This document shows, piece after piece, positions 7,282-14,369 of a stretch of DNA of 22,392 nt; position 1 is the first letter of the stretch; every line of letters begins with the position of its first letter. Origin of the DNA: Acetobacteraceae bacterium (lineage in GTDB: Bacteria > Pseudomonadota > Alphaproteobacteria > Acetobacterales > Acetobacteraceae); assembly GCA_947446625.1 (NCBI GenBank), contig CANFIE010000015.1, positions 1 through 22,392 on the forward strand. The letters run 5' to 3'. The notes beneath the pieces are model-generated. The model was not told the origin of the DNA. It ran no database searches and saw only the letters and a list, made by a program, of their open reading frames with translations. Position numbers and translations under genes: made by a program.

Positions 7282-8517
7282 ATGCGCGTGAAGGACGTGA
7301 AGAAGGTTGTGCTGGCCTATTCGGGCGGGCTGGACACCAGCGTGATCCTGAAATGGCTGCAGACGACCTACAAGTGCGAGGTGGTGACCTTCACCGCCGA
7401 CCTGGGCCAGGGCGAGGAGCTGGGCCCGGCACGCGACAAGGCACTGCTGCTCGGCATCAAGCCCGAGAACATCTTCATCGACGATCTGCGCGAGGAATTC
7501 GTGCGGGACTTCGTGTTCCCGATGTTCCGGATGAATGCGCTGTACGAGGGCATGTATCTGCTGGGTACCAGCATCGCCCGGCCGTTGATTGCCAAGCGGC
7601 AGATTGAGATTGCCGAGCAGGTGGGCGCCGATACGGTGTGCCATGGCGCCACCGGCAAGGGGAATGACCAGGTTCGGTTCGAGATCGGCTACTATTCGCT
7701 GAAGCCGGATGTGAAGATCATCGCCCCCTGGCGCGAATGGGAGCTGACCAGCCGCACCCGGCTGATCGAGTTCGCCGAGGCGAACCAGATCCCCATTGCC
7801 AAGGACAAGTACGGCGAGGCCCCGTTCAGCGTGGATGCCAACCTGCTGCACAGCTCCTCCGAGGGGAAGGTGCTGGAGGAGCCCTGGGACGCGCCGCCCG
7901 AGATGGTGTGGCAGCGGACCATTCGGCCCGAGGATGCGCCGGATGTGGCCGAGGAGATCACCATTGATTTCCACCAGGGCAACCCGGTGGCGATCAATGG
8001 CGAGGCGATGTCTCCGGCGACGCTGCTGACCAAGTTGAACGCCCTGGGCAAGGCCAATGGCATTGGCCGGCTGGATTTGGTGGAGAACCGCTTCGTGGGC
8101 ATGAAGTCCCGCGGTTGCTACGAAACGCCGGGCGGCACCATTCTGTACGTGGCGCACCGCGCGATGGAGAGCATTACGCTGGACCGCGAGGCCGCCCACC
8201 TGAAGGACAGCCTGATGCCGAAATACGCCGAGCTGGTGTATAACGGCTTCTGGTTCAGCCCCGAGCGGCGGATGCTGCAGGCGCTGGTGGATACCAGCCA
8301 GGCGAGCGTGAGCGGCCAGGTGCGCCTGAAGCTGTACAAGGGCAACACCATCGTCACCGGCCGCCAGAGCCCGAACAGCCTGTACAGCATGAAGCATGTG
8401 ACGTTTGAGGACGACCAGGGCGCCTATGACCAGTTCGACGCCCAAGGGTTCATCAAGCTGAATGCGCTGCGGCTGCGGCTGGGCGCCATGGCAGGGCGCA
8501 AGGGCGGCGGGCTGTAA
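7282..8517 (+). CDS. argG: Argininosuccinate synthase
   Basis: A 411-residue cytoplasmic enzyme that joins citrulline and aspartate using ATP to make argininosuccinate, the penultimate step of arginine synthesis. The N-type ATP pyrophosphatase loop AYSGGLDTS (11-19) is followed by ADLGQGEE, YLLGTSIARPLIAK, CHGATGKGNDQVRFE, APWREWEL, SVDANLLHSSSEG, GMKSRGCYETPGGTIL and TGRQSPNSLY, all diagnostic. Length is normal. Two in-frame ATGs compete. The one at 7270 abuts its AAGGA, leaving no spacer. The one at 7282 (MRVKDVKKVVLAYSGG) sits 12 bases downstream and gives the family-typical N-terminus, so it is preferred. A much longer upstream reading overlaps the MFS gene and is rejected. Confidence 0.97.
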   Translation: MRVKDVKKVVLAYSGGLDTSVILKWLQTTYKCEVVTFTADLGQGEELGPARDKALLLGIKPENIFIDDLREEFVRDFVFPMFRMNALYEGMYLLGTSIARPLIAKRQIEIAEQVGADTVCHGATGKGNDQVRFEIGYYSLKPDVKIIAPWREWELTSRTRLIEFAEANQIPIAKDKYGEAPFSVDANLLHSSSEGKVLEEPWDAPPEMVWQRTIRPEDAPDVAEEITIDFHQGNPVAINGEAMSPATLLTKLNALGKANGIGRLDLVENRFVGMKSRGCYETPGGTILYVAHRAMESITLDREAAHLKDSLMPKYAELVYNGFWFSPERRMLQALVDTSQASVSGQVRLKLYKGNTIVTGRQSPNSLYSMKHVTFEDDQGAYDQFDAQGFIKLNALRLRLGAMAGRKGGGL

Positions 8518-8545
8518 GCTTTCGGCCGCACAAGACCGAGCGGGG

Positions 8546-9496
8546 TCAGTCGATCTTCATCCCCGTCTCGGTCACAATCTGCCGTACCACGGCGCGGTCG
8601 CGCCGGATGATGGCGCCGAAGGCCTCAGCGCTGGCGCTGACCGCGTCATTCCCGGTCAGCGCCAGGCGGCGCACCGTCTCGGCATCGGTGGTGGCGTGGG
8701 CCAGGGCGGCTTCCAGCCGGGCGCGAATGGGCGCCGGCGTGGTGGCGGCGGCGAACAACCCGTTCCAACTGGTCAGGTCAAAGCCCGGAAAGGTGGCTGC
8801 CATGGGCGGCAGGGCGGCCAGGGTGCCGCGCTGCTCGGCGCTGGTCAGGGCAATGCCGGTGGCCCGACTGTCATCAATGAAGGGCTTGATGGAATTGGCG
8901 GTGATGATGACGGCGTCGATATTGCCGGCGCCACAGTCCCGCGCCGCATCCGCGCCACCGCGATAGGGCACGTGTTCCAGCCGGATGCCGGCCTTTTGCG
9001 CCAGCAGCACCCCGGCCAGGTGGCCCGGCGTGCCAATTCCTGGGGTACCATAGGTGGCGCCGGGCGTGGCCTTCACCGCCGCGATGAAGCTGGCAAGGTC
9101 GGTCGCCGGAAAGCTTTTGCGGGTGGCGAGGACATAGGGCAGCGCCACCGCCTGGCCGATGGGGGCGAAGTCGGTCTCGTAGCTGAAGGTCAGCCCATGG
9201 TGGATGAGCGGCACCACCACGAAGGCGAAGCTTTCAAACAGCAGGGTGTAGCCATCGGCCGGGGCCTGCACCACCAAGCCGGCGGCAATGGTGCCGCCCG
9301 CGCCGGTGCGGTTTTCCACAATGATGCTGCCGCCCAGGTATTCGGCCATTTTCGGCGCCACCAGCCGGGCCACCGTGTCGCTCTGCCCGCCCGGGGAATA
9401 GGGCACCACCATGCGAATGGGCCGGTTGGGGAAGCCGGGCTGGGCCTGCGCCAAGGCGGGCAGGGCAAGGCCGGCAAGCAGGGTGCGGCGGTGCAT
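8546..9496 (-). CDS. Second Bug/TctC family substrate-binding protein
   Basis: A 316-residue periplasmic binding protein paralogous to the one at 4468-5442. It has a short leader with twin arginines (MHRRTLLAGLALPALAQAQ), the Bug start GFPNRPIRMVVPYSPGGQSD, then ENRTGAGGTIA, PADGYTLLFES, TYGTPGIGTPGHLAG and HVPYRGGADAARD. The GTPGxGTPGH segment is the usual mid-domain ligand loop. A strong Shine-Dalgarno (GGGAGG) lies seven bases before the ATG. It is a single-gene unit, convergent with argG (28 bases between stops), and has no TctAB partner here. A 30-base block encoding AQPGFPNRPI is identical to the first Bug gene. Ligand unknown. Confidence 0.93.
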   Translation of the reverse strand: MHRRTLLAGLALPALAQAQPGFPNRPIRMVVPYSPGGQSDTVARLVAPKMAEYLGGSIIVENRTGAGGTIAAGLVVQAPADGYTLLFESFAFVVVPLIHHGLTFSYETDFAPIGQAVALPYVLATRKSFPATDLASFIAAVKATPGATYGTPGIGTPGHLAGVLLAQKAGIRLEHVPYRGGADAARDCGAGNIDAVIITANSIKPFIDDSRATGIALTSAEQRGTLAALPPMAATFPGFDLTSWNGLFAAATTPAPIRARLEAALAHATTDAETVRRLALTGNDAVSASAEAFGAIIRRDRAVVRQIVTETGMKID

Positions 9497-9552
9497 GGTG
9501 GTTCCTCCCGGTTATGGCCGGTTGGGTGATTACACCCTGGGCGGCGTGGCGC

Positions 9553-9594
9553 TAGGGTCTGTCAGACGCTCACTAAAGCGTCTGACAGACCCTA
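9553..9594. repeat. 18-bp perfect inverted repeat with 6-base loop
   Basis: TAGGGTCTGTCAGACGCT (9553-9570) and its exact reverse complement (9577-9594) flank CACTAA. The element lies between the starts of two divergent genes, where a terminator is not expected. It may be a mobile palindromic repeat or a regulatory structure. The 9-mer TCAGACGCT in its arm recurs at 9647-9655. Confidence 0.75.
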
Positions 9595-9611
9595 TGCCTT
9601 TGTTCGAGCGG

Positions 9612-9655
9612 CTGATTCACGCCGCCGGTGTTTCCACCGGCGACGATCAGACGCT
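9612..9655. repeat. Second hairpin plus third copy of TCAGACGCT
   Basis: CGCCGGTG (9623-9630) and CACCGGCG (9635-9642) pair around TTTC. Outer CTGAT (9612-9616) and ATCAG (9646-9650) extend the structure with internal mismatches. TCAGACGCT at 9647-9655 repeats the arm of the palindrome at 9553-9594. The two parts look like one composite intergenic repeat of about 100 bases ending just before the PaiB-like gene. Confidence 0.6.
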
Positions 9656-9667
9656 AGTCTCGCCGCC

Positions 9668-10315
9668 ATGCTGTACCAACCCACCGCCTTCCAGGAAGCC
9701 CGGCCCGAGATTCTGCACCCGCTGATTCAGGCGGCGCGGCTGGCCATGCTGGTTTCCAACGGCCCCGAGGGGCTGCCGGACATCACCCATTTGCCGCTGG
9801 TGCTGGAGCCCGGGCAGGGGCCGCAGGGCACGCTGTACGGCCATGTGGCGCGGGCCAACCCGCATTGGCACCGGCTGGCCGAGGCCGGGCGGGCCACGGC
9901 GGTGTTCACCGGGGCCGAGGCCTATGTCTCGCCCAATTTCTATCCCTCGAAGGCCGAGCACCACCGGGTGGTGCCCACCTGGAATTACGAGGCGGTGCAC
10001 GCGGTGGGCAGCATCGAGATCATCGAGGCGCCGGAGGAATTGCTGAACCTGGTGACGCGATTGACCGACCATAGCGAGCGCGCCCAGGCCCGGCCCTGGC
10101 AGGTGCGCGAGGCGCCGCAGGATTTCATCTATGCGCAGCTGCGCGGCATTGTGGGCCTGGCGCTGCGGATTGAGCGCCTGGCCGGCAAGCGCAAGCTTTC
10201 ACAGAACCGCGGCGCGGCCGACCGCGAGGGCGCCATTGCCGGCCTGGCCGGCAGCGAGGATGCGCGCGACCGTGCCGCCGCTGCAGCCATGACAAAGGCC
10301 GCCAAGGGCGAGTAG
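9668..10315 (+). CDS. PaiB-like FMN-binding protein (putative transcriptional regulator)
   Basis: A 215-residue protein of the PaiB family, which adopts a split-barrel flavin-binding fold. Bacillus PaiB was described as a negative regulator of sporulation and protease genes; most homologues are untested. Diagnostic segments are the start MLYQPTAF, ITHLPLVL, LYGHVARANPHW, VFTGAEAYVSPNFYPSK and VVPTWNYEAVHAVG, followed by the C-terminal QLRGIVGLALRIERLAGKRKLSQNR. No DNA-binding helix-turn-helix is apparent. No good Shine-Dalgarno precedes the ATG, and the 5' region is the composite repeat, so expression signals are unclear. It is 35 bases upstream of the FAH-family gene and probably shares its transcript. 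Confidence 0.9.
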   Translation: MLYQPTAFQEARPEILHPLIQAARLAMLVSNGPEGLPDITHLPLVLEPGQGPQGTLYGHVARANPHWHRLAEAGRATAVFTGAEAYVSPNFYPSKAEHHRVVPTWNYEAVHAVGSIEIIEAPEELLNLVTRLTDHSERAQARPWQVREAPQDFIYAQLRGIVGLALRIERLAGKRKLSQNRGAADREGAIAGLAGSEDARDRAAAAAMTKAAKGE

Positions 10316-10350
10316 GCTGCGGGCAAGCAAAAGCCCTCGGAGCGTCCCTG

Positions 10351-11130
10351 ATGTCCACCTCTCGCCGCACCCTGTTCGGCACCGCCGCGCTGGCGGGTGC
10401 CGCCGCCGCCGCCGCCGCGCCTGCCCCGGCGCAGGCCGCCACGCTGTTCAACCTGCCGCAGGTCACCATTCCCGTGGTCGGCATGGCCGAGACCTTTCCG
10501 GTGCGGCGGATTTACTGCATTGGCCGCAACTACGCGGCACATGCCCGCGAAATGGGCAGCGACCCCACGCGCGAGCCGCCCTTCTTCTTCCAGAAGCCCA
10601 CCGATGCCATTCAGTTCGTGGCGCCGGGCACGGTGGCGGACCATGCCTACCCGACGCTGACGCGGAACTACCATTATGAGGTGGAGCTGGTGGCGGCGCT
10701 GAAGTCGGGCGGGCGCAACATCAGCCGGGAACGCGCGCTGGAGCATGTGTTCGGCTATGCCGTGGGGCTGGACATGACCCGGCGGGATTTGCAGCGCTTC
10801 ATGGGTGACCAGAAGAAGCCCTGGGAGATTGGCAAAAGCTTCGACAGTTCGGCGCCGATCGGGCCGATCCATCCGGTGGCGCGGGTTGGGCATTTCACCA
10901 AGGGCGCCATCAGCCTGGCGGTGAACGGGGTGGTGAAGCAGAACGCCACGCTGGAACACATGATCTGGAGCGTGGCGGAGCAGATCGCCCAGCTTTCCGA
11001 GGCCTTCGAGCTGCGGGCCGGCGACATCATCTATTCCGGCACACCGGAGAATGTGGGGCCGGTGGTGAAGGGCGATGTGCTGCTCTGCAAGATCGCCGGG
11101 CTGCCCGATCTTTCGGTGAAGATCGTTTAG
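10351..11130 (+). CDS. Fumarylacetoacetate hydrolase family protein with Tat-like leader
   Basis: A 259-residue protein. Residues 31-259 form the FAH fold shared by acylpyruvases, decarboxylases and isomerases of aromatic degradation. It shows IYCIGRNYAAHAREMG, PPFFFQKPTDAI, HYEVELVAAL (two of the metal-binding acidic residues), GYAVGLDMTRRDLQ (the third) and the closing GDIIYSGTPENVGPV. The enzyme type cannot be narrowed. The N-terminus is unusual: STSRRTLFG followed by an Ala-rich hydrophobic stretch and AQA at about residue 29 looks like a twin-arginine export signal, whereas FAH enzymes are normally cytoplasmic. GGAG (10339-10342) sits eight bases before the ATG, supporting this start. 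The stop overlaps the convergent ubiH-like gene by four bases. Confidence 0.88.
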   Translation: MSTSRRTLFGTAALAGAAAAAAAPAPAQAATLFNLPQVTIPVVGMAETFPVRRIYCIGRNYAAHAREMGSDPTREPPFFFQKPTDAIQFVAPGTVADHAYPTLTRNYHYEVELVAALKSGGRNISRERALEHVFGYAVGLDMTRRDLQRFMGDQKKPWEIGKSFDSSAPIGPIHPVARVGHFTKGAISLAVNGVVKQNATLEHMIWSVAEQIAQLSEAFELRAGDIIYSGTPENVGPVVKGDVLLCKIAGLPDLSVKIV

Positions 11131-12353
11131 CCGGAAATCGGCAACCCCATGGCCTGGCGGGCAAAGGCGCGCTTGAGGGCGGGGATGCGGTCCACCGCCG
11201 CCAGGCCCAGGCGGCGGGCCCAGCGCACCGGGGGAATGCTGTTGCTGAACAGCCGCTCCAGCGCGTGCATGCCCAGCAGCATGGCCAGGGTATCGGGCCG
11301 GCGGGCCGCCTGGTAGCGGGCCAGCAGGTCGGGCGCGCCCAGATCCTCGCCCCGGACATGCGCTTCGGCCAGCAGGTCGCACAGCGCGGCCACGTCGCGG
11401 AAGCCCAGGTTCAGCCCCTGGCCGGCAATGGGGTGCACGCCATGCGCGGCATCGCCCACCAGGGCCAGACGCGTGCTGGTCCAGCGCGAGACATGCAGGG
11501 CCGAGAGCGGATAGGACCAGCGGCGGCCGATGATGCTGACGGCGCCAAGATGGTCGCCCAGGCGGCGGGCCAGTTCACGCGCGAAGGCAGCGTCATCCAG
11601 CGCCAGCATGCGGCGGGCCACCGGGTGGCTGTCGGCCCAGACGAAAGCAGAGGCATGCGGGAAGGCGGCGGTGCCGAAGTCACGGCCATCGGCCAGGGGC
11701 AGTTGGGCGAAGGGGCCGGCGGGCAGGAATTGCTCCAGCGCCACGCCATTATGTGGCAGTGCATGCGCGAAGGCGCCGACCATGGCGGTCTGGTGGTAGT
11801 CCAGCTTCGTCGCGGTAATGCCGGCCGCACGGCGTAGGGCTGAGTTGCGGCCCTCGGCGGCGACCACCAACTGGGCGCGGATGCTGCGGCCATCGGCCAG
11901 GGTCAGCAGGGCGCCAGTGGCGGTGCGCTCGGTGCTGGTCACCGCCACCGGAGCCAGCACGGGCACGCTCTCCAGGGCGCGGTTCAGCGCCACGCGCAGG
12001 GCGCGGGCTTCCAGCATGTAGCCGAAGGGGCCGTCGCTGACCTCGGCGGCGTCGAAATGCAGCTTGAGCGGCGAGGCGGGCTGGCCGGGCAGGCCATCGG
12101 CCACGCGGATTTCCTGGATGGGCCCCGGCGTATGCGGCAGCAGCGCCCAAACCCCGGCGGCTTGCAGCAGGTGCTGCGAGGAGCGCGCGATGGCGTAGGC
12201 CCGGCCGTCAAAGGTCGGAAGTTCCATGGGGTGCAGGGGTTGGCGGTCCAGCACCATAACCGGCACGCCCCGGGCGTGCAGGGCGGCGGCCAGGCTGGCG
12301 CCGACCGGGCCAGCGCCAACGATGCAAACGGTGGTCTCAAGGGGTGCGGTCAT
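11127..12353 (-). CDS. UbiH/Coq6 family FAD-dependent hydroxylase
   Basis: A 408-residue flavoprotein monooxygenase of the family that hydroxylates the ubiquinone ring. It has the FAD dinucleotide motif VCIVGAGPVGASLA (9-22), the central arginine strand DGRAYAIARSS, and the second FAD motif GDAAHGVHPIAGQGLNLGFRD (GD binding the ribityl chain, followed by the UbiH-family HPIAGQGLN signature). This makes a role in ubiquinone synthesis likely, but which ring position it modifies (UbiH, UbiF, UbiI or the broad alphaproteobacterial UbiL type) is not readable. The ATG at 12353 with upstream AGAGGG gives the typical N-terminus. An in-frame ATG at 12428 would add 25 unlikely residues. It diverges from glnK. 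Confidence 0.92.
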   Translation of the reverse strand: MTAPLETTVCIVGAGPVGASLAAALHARGVPVMVLDRQPLHPMELPTFDGRAYAIARSSQHLLQAAGVWALLPHTPGPIQEIRVADGLPGQPASPLKLHFDAAEVSDGPFGYMLEARALRVALNRALESVPVLAPVAVTSTERTATGALLTLADGRSIRAQLVVAAEGRNSALRRAAGITATKLDYHQTAMVGAFAHALPHNGVALEQFLPAGPFAQLPLADGRDFGTAAFPHASAFVWADSHPVARRMLALDDAAFARELARRLGDHLGAVSIIGRRWSYPLSALHVSRWTSTRLALVGDAAHGVHPIAGQGLNLGFRDVAALCDLLAEAHVRGEDLGAPDLLARYQAARRPDTLAMLLGMHALERLFSNSIPPVRWARRLGLAAVDRIPALKRAFARQAMGLPISG

Positions 12354-12489
12354 GTCCCTCTGTTTGCCACTGGCGGGCGAGCAGGTCCATGCGGCAGCGA
12401 TTTGCGCGAAATGAATCCATAAGCACAAAAAGAAGGCAATTAATCTTTAACCGACGCACGCAATGTAACCGTTTCGTCTCACTTTCGGG

Positions 12490-12506
12490 CTGGCACGATA
12501 ATTGGA
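12490..12506 (+). promoter_or_regulatory. Sigma-54 (RpoN) -24/-12 promoter for glnK-amtB
   Basis: CTGGCACGATAATTGGA matches the consensus YTGGCACGRNNNTTGCW at every defined position except one (G for C at the -12 element). It lies 47 bases before the glnK ATG with correct orientation and spacing. glnK-amtB operons are classic NtrC/sigma-54 targets. I could not find a convincing NtrC site upstream. The AT-rich tract at about 12410-12460 could be a bending region. Confidence 0.8.
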
Positions 12507-12552
12507 TCCCCTAACTCACCAAACGTTTACGAAGCTGGAGGTTATCCATCCG

Positions 12553-12891
12553 ATGAAGCTGATCATGGCAATCATCAAGCCGTTCAAGCTGGACGAAGTG
12601 CGTGATGCGCTGACCCCGCTTGGTGTGCAGGGCCTGACTGTTACCGAGGTGAAGGGCTTTGGTCGCCAGAAGGGCCAGACCGAAATTTATCGTGGTGCCG
12701 AGTATCAGGTCAGCTTCCTGCCCAAGCTGAAGATCGAAGTGGCCGTGCCCTCCGCCATTGCGGATGTGGTGGTCGAGGCGATCATCAACACGGCGCGTTC
12801 GGAGAAGATCGGCGACGGCAAGGTCTTCGTCTTCGACCTGGAGCGTGCCGTGCGTATCCGCACCGGCGAGACCGACGACGCGGCGCTGTAG
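12553..12891 (+). CDS. glnK: PII nitrogen regulatory protein (GlnK/GlnB)
   Basis: A 112-residue trimeric signal protein that senses glutamine, 2-oxoglutarate and ATP/ADP. Diagnostic features are the start MKLIMAIIKPFKLDEVRDAL, the T-loop GFGRQKGQTEIYRGAEY with the uridylylation tyrosine Y51, the B-loop signature TARSEKIGDGKVFV, and the C-terminal RIRTGETDDAAL. Position directly before amtB, and a sigma-54 promoter, identify it as the GlnK paralogue, which binds and blocks AmtB when ammonium is plentiful. GGAGG (12537-12541) precedes the ATG by 11 bases. A longer reading from a TTG at 12502 starts inside the promoter and is rejected. The operon continues to amtB after 43 bases without a terminator. 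Confidence 0.96.
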   Translation: MKLIMAIIKPFKLDEVRDALTPLGVQGLTVTEVKGFGRQKGQTEIYRGAEYQVSFLPKLKIEVAVPSAIADVVVEAIINTARSEKIGDGKVFVFDLERAVRIRTGETDDAAL

Positions 12892-12934
12892 CGCCAGCCG
12901 CCACCTGCCCCTTTTTGACCCAAGACCCAGGGAT

Positions 12935-14275
12935 ATGAATACGATGAGGATGCTAGCCCGCGCGCTGCCCTTGGCAGCCGCCACCTTCTTCGCCGCCGCG
13001 CCGGCCTTTGCCGAGGACGCCAAGGTTGATACCGGTGATGCCGCCTGGATGCTGACCAGCACCGCCCTGGTGCTGTTGATGACCATCCCGGGCCTGGCGT
13101 TGTTCTATGCCGGCATGGTCCGCAAGAAGAACGTGCTGGCCACCATGGCGCAGAGCTTCGCCATCACCGCCATTGTGACCGTGGTTTGGGCGGTGCTGGG
13201 CTACAGCCTGGCCTTTACCGACGGCAACCCCTACATCGGCGACCTGTCCAAGGTGCTGCTGAGCGGCTTGGCCGAGAACTGGGACAAGCCCTTCACCCTG
13301 GGCAGCGGCGACGCCGCGGTGGCCACCACCATCCCTGAATCGGTCTTCCTGATGTTCCAGATGACCTTTGCCATCATCACCCCGGCGCTGATCACCGGCG
13401 CCTTCGCCGACCGCATGAAGTTCTCGGCGCTGGTGGTGTTCAACGTGCTGTGGAGCGTGCTGGTCTACAGCCCGGTTTGCCACTGGGTCTGGCAGCCCAC
13501 CGGCTGGATCTTCGCCCTCGGCGCGCTCGACTTCGCCGGTGGCACCGTGGTGCACATCAATGCCGGCGTGGCTGGCCTGGTGGCCGCCATTGTGCTGGGC
13601 AAGCGCGTTGGCTACGGCAATGACAACATGGCGCCTCACAACCTGGCCTTCGCCGTCATCGGCGCGTCCATGCTGTGGGTTGGCTGGTTCGGCTTCAATG
13701 CGGGTTCCGCCGTGGGCGCCTCGGGCGGCCGTGCGGGCATGGCCATGCTGGTCACGCAGCTTGCCGCTGCTTCGGCCGCGCTGTCCTGGGCGCTGGGCGA
13801 ATGGATGACCAAGGGCAAGCCCTCGGTCCTCGGCCTGATCTCCGGCGCTGTTGCCGGCCTGGTTGCGATTACCCCGGCGAGCGGCTTCGTGCTGCCCGGC
13901 CCGGCACTGATCATCGGCCTGGTTGCTGGCCTGGCCGGCTTCTGGGGCGCCACTGGCCTGAAGCACATGCTGGGCTATGACGACAGCCTGGACGCCTTCG
14001 GTGTGCACGGCGTGTGCGGCATTGTCGGCGCGCTGCTGACCGGTATCTTCGCCTACGGCCCGCTCTCGGCCACCACGGCTACCCCGGCCGGCTACTCGGG
14101 CAGCTTCGACCAGTTCATGCTGCAGGTTTACGCTGTGGCAGCGGTTGCCCTGTATTCGGCGGTGGCCACCTTCATTCTGCTGAAGGTGACCGACATTGTG
14201 GTTGGCCTGCGGGTCAGCACCGAGGATGAGCGCGAAGGCCTGGATGTGACCCAGCACGGCGAACGCATCGCCTGA
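12935..14275 (+). CDS. amtB: Ammonium transporter AmtB
   Basis: A 446-residue inner-membrane ammonium channel with a cleavable signal peptide (cleavage near PAFA-EDA) and about eleven membrane helices. Signatures are GLALFYAGMVRKKNVLATM, the WQPTGWIFALGALDFAGGTVVHINAG segment with the pore aspartate and first twin histidine (H207), and the second twin histidine (H358) in DAFGVHGVCGIVGALLTG. The C-terminal cytoplasmic tail LRVSTEDEREGLDVTQHGE is the usual GlnK-contact region. The start is ambiguous: ATG at 12935 has AGGGA almost adjacent, while ATG at 12944 has it ten bases upstream and gives MRMLARAL. Both leave the signal peptide intact. Co-transcribed with glnK. Confidence 0.96.
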   Translation: MNTMRMLARALPLAAATFFAAAPAFAEDAKVDTGDAAWMLTSTALVLLMTIPGLALFYAGMVRKKNVLATMAQSFAITAIVTVVWAVLGYSLAFTDGNPYIGDLSKVLLSGLAENWDKPFTLGSGDAAVATTIPESVFLMFQMTFAIITPALITGAFADRMKFSALVVFNVLWSVLVYSPVCHWVWQPTGWIFALGALDFAGGTVVHINAGVAGLVAAIVLGKRVGYGNDNMAPHNLAFAVIGASMLWVGWFGFNAGSAVGASGGRAGMAMLVTQLAAASAALSWALGEWMTKGKPSVLGLISGAVAGLVAITPASGFVLPGPALIIGLVAGLAGFWGATGLKHMLGYDDSLDAFGVHGVCGIVGALLTGIFAYGPLSATTATPAGYSGSFDQFMLQVYAVAAVALYSAVATFILLKVTDIVVGLRVSTEDEREGLDVTQHGERIA

Positions 14276-14292
14276 GGCTTACCGCTACCAAC

Positions 14293-14324
14293 CATGGGCC
14301 GTGGCGCGCTTGCCACGGCCCATG
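14293..14324 (+). terminator. Hairpin between amtB and the TorF-like gene (terminator or attenuator)
   Basis: A perfect 13-bp stem, CATGGGCCGTGGC with GCCACGGCCCATG, encloses GCGCTT. It begins 18 bases after the amtB stop. The following bases are AT-rich (AATATCCAGTCTTTAT) but lack a continuous T-run. It may end some transcripts, so the downstream porin would be made at a lower level than AmtB, or protect the mRNA end. Confidence 0.65.
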
Positions 14325-14369
14325 AATATCCAGTCTTTATTGAACAATAGCCGAGGAAAGGCATCTGAA

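Noticed and set aside
7114..8445. 443-codon open frame opposite argG
   Set aside because: Antisense shadow of argG with low-complexity composition rich in His, Gln, Leu and Val.
9524..9537. GGGTG-ATTA-CACCC dyad upstream of the second Bug gene
   Set aside because: Five-base arms only; could be an operator but could equally be chance.
10129..11382. 417-codon minus-strand frame over the PaiB-like and FAH-family genes
   Set aside because: Spans the ends of three real genes antisense or out of frame and shows no family pattern.
12354..12489. Search for NtrC binding sites upstream of the sigma-54 promoter
   Set aside because: No segment fits the GCAC-N-GTGC dyad well enough to report.
12502..12552. 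In-frame TTG extension of GlnK
   Set aside because: It would start inside the sigma-54 promoter and add residues absent from PII proteins; the ATG at 12553 has a Shine-Dalgarno.
12953..14257. 434-codon open frame opposite amtB
   Set aside because: Antisense shadow; composition rich in His, Gln and Gly with no hydrophobic core pattern.
14301..14369. In-frame N-terminal extension of the TorF-like gene
   Set aside because: It starts within the hairpin after amtB and would place 23 residues before the signal peptide; ATG 14370 has a much better Shine-Dalgarno.
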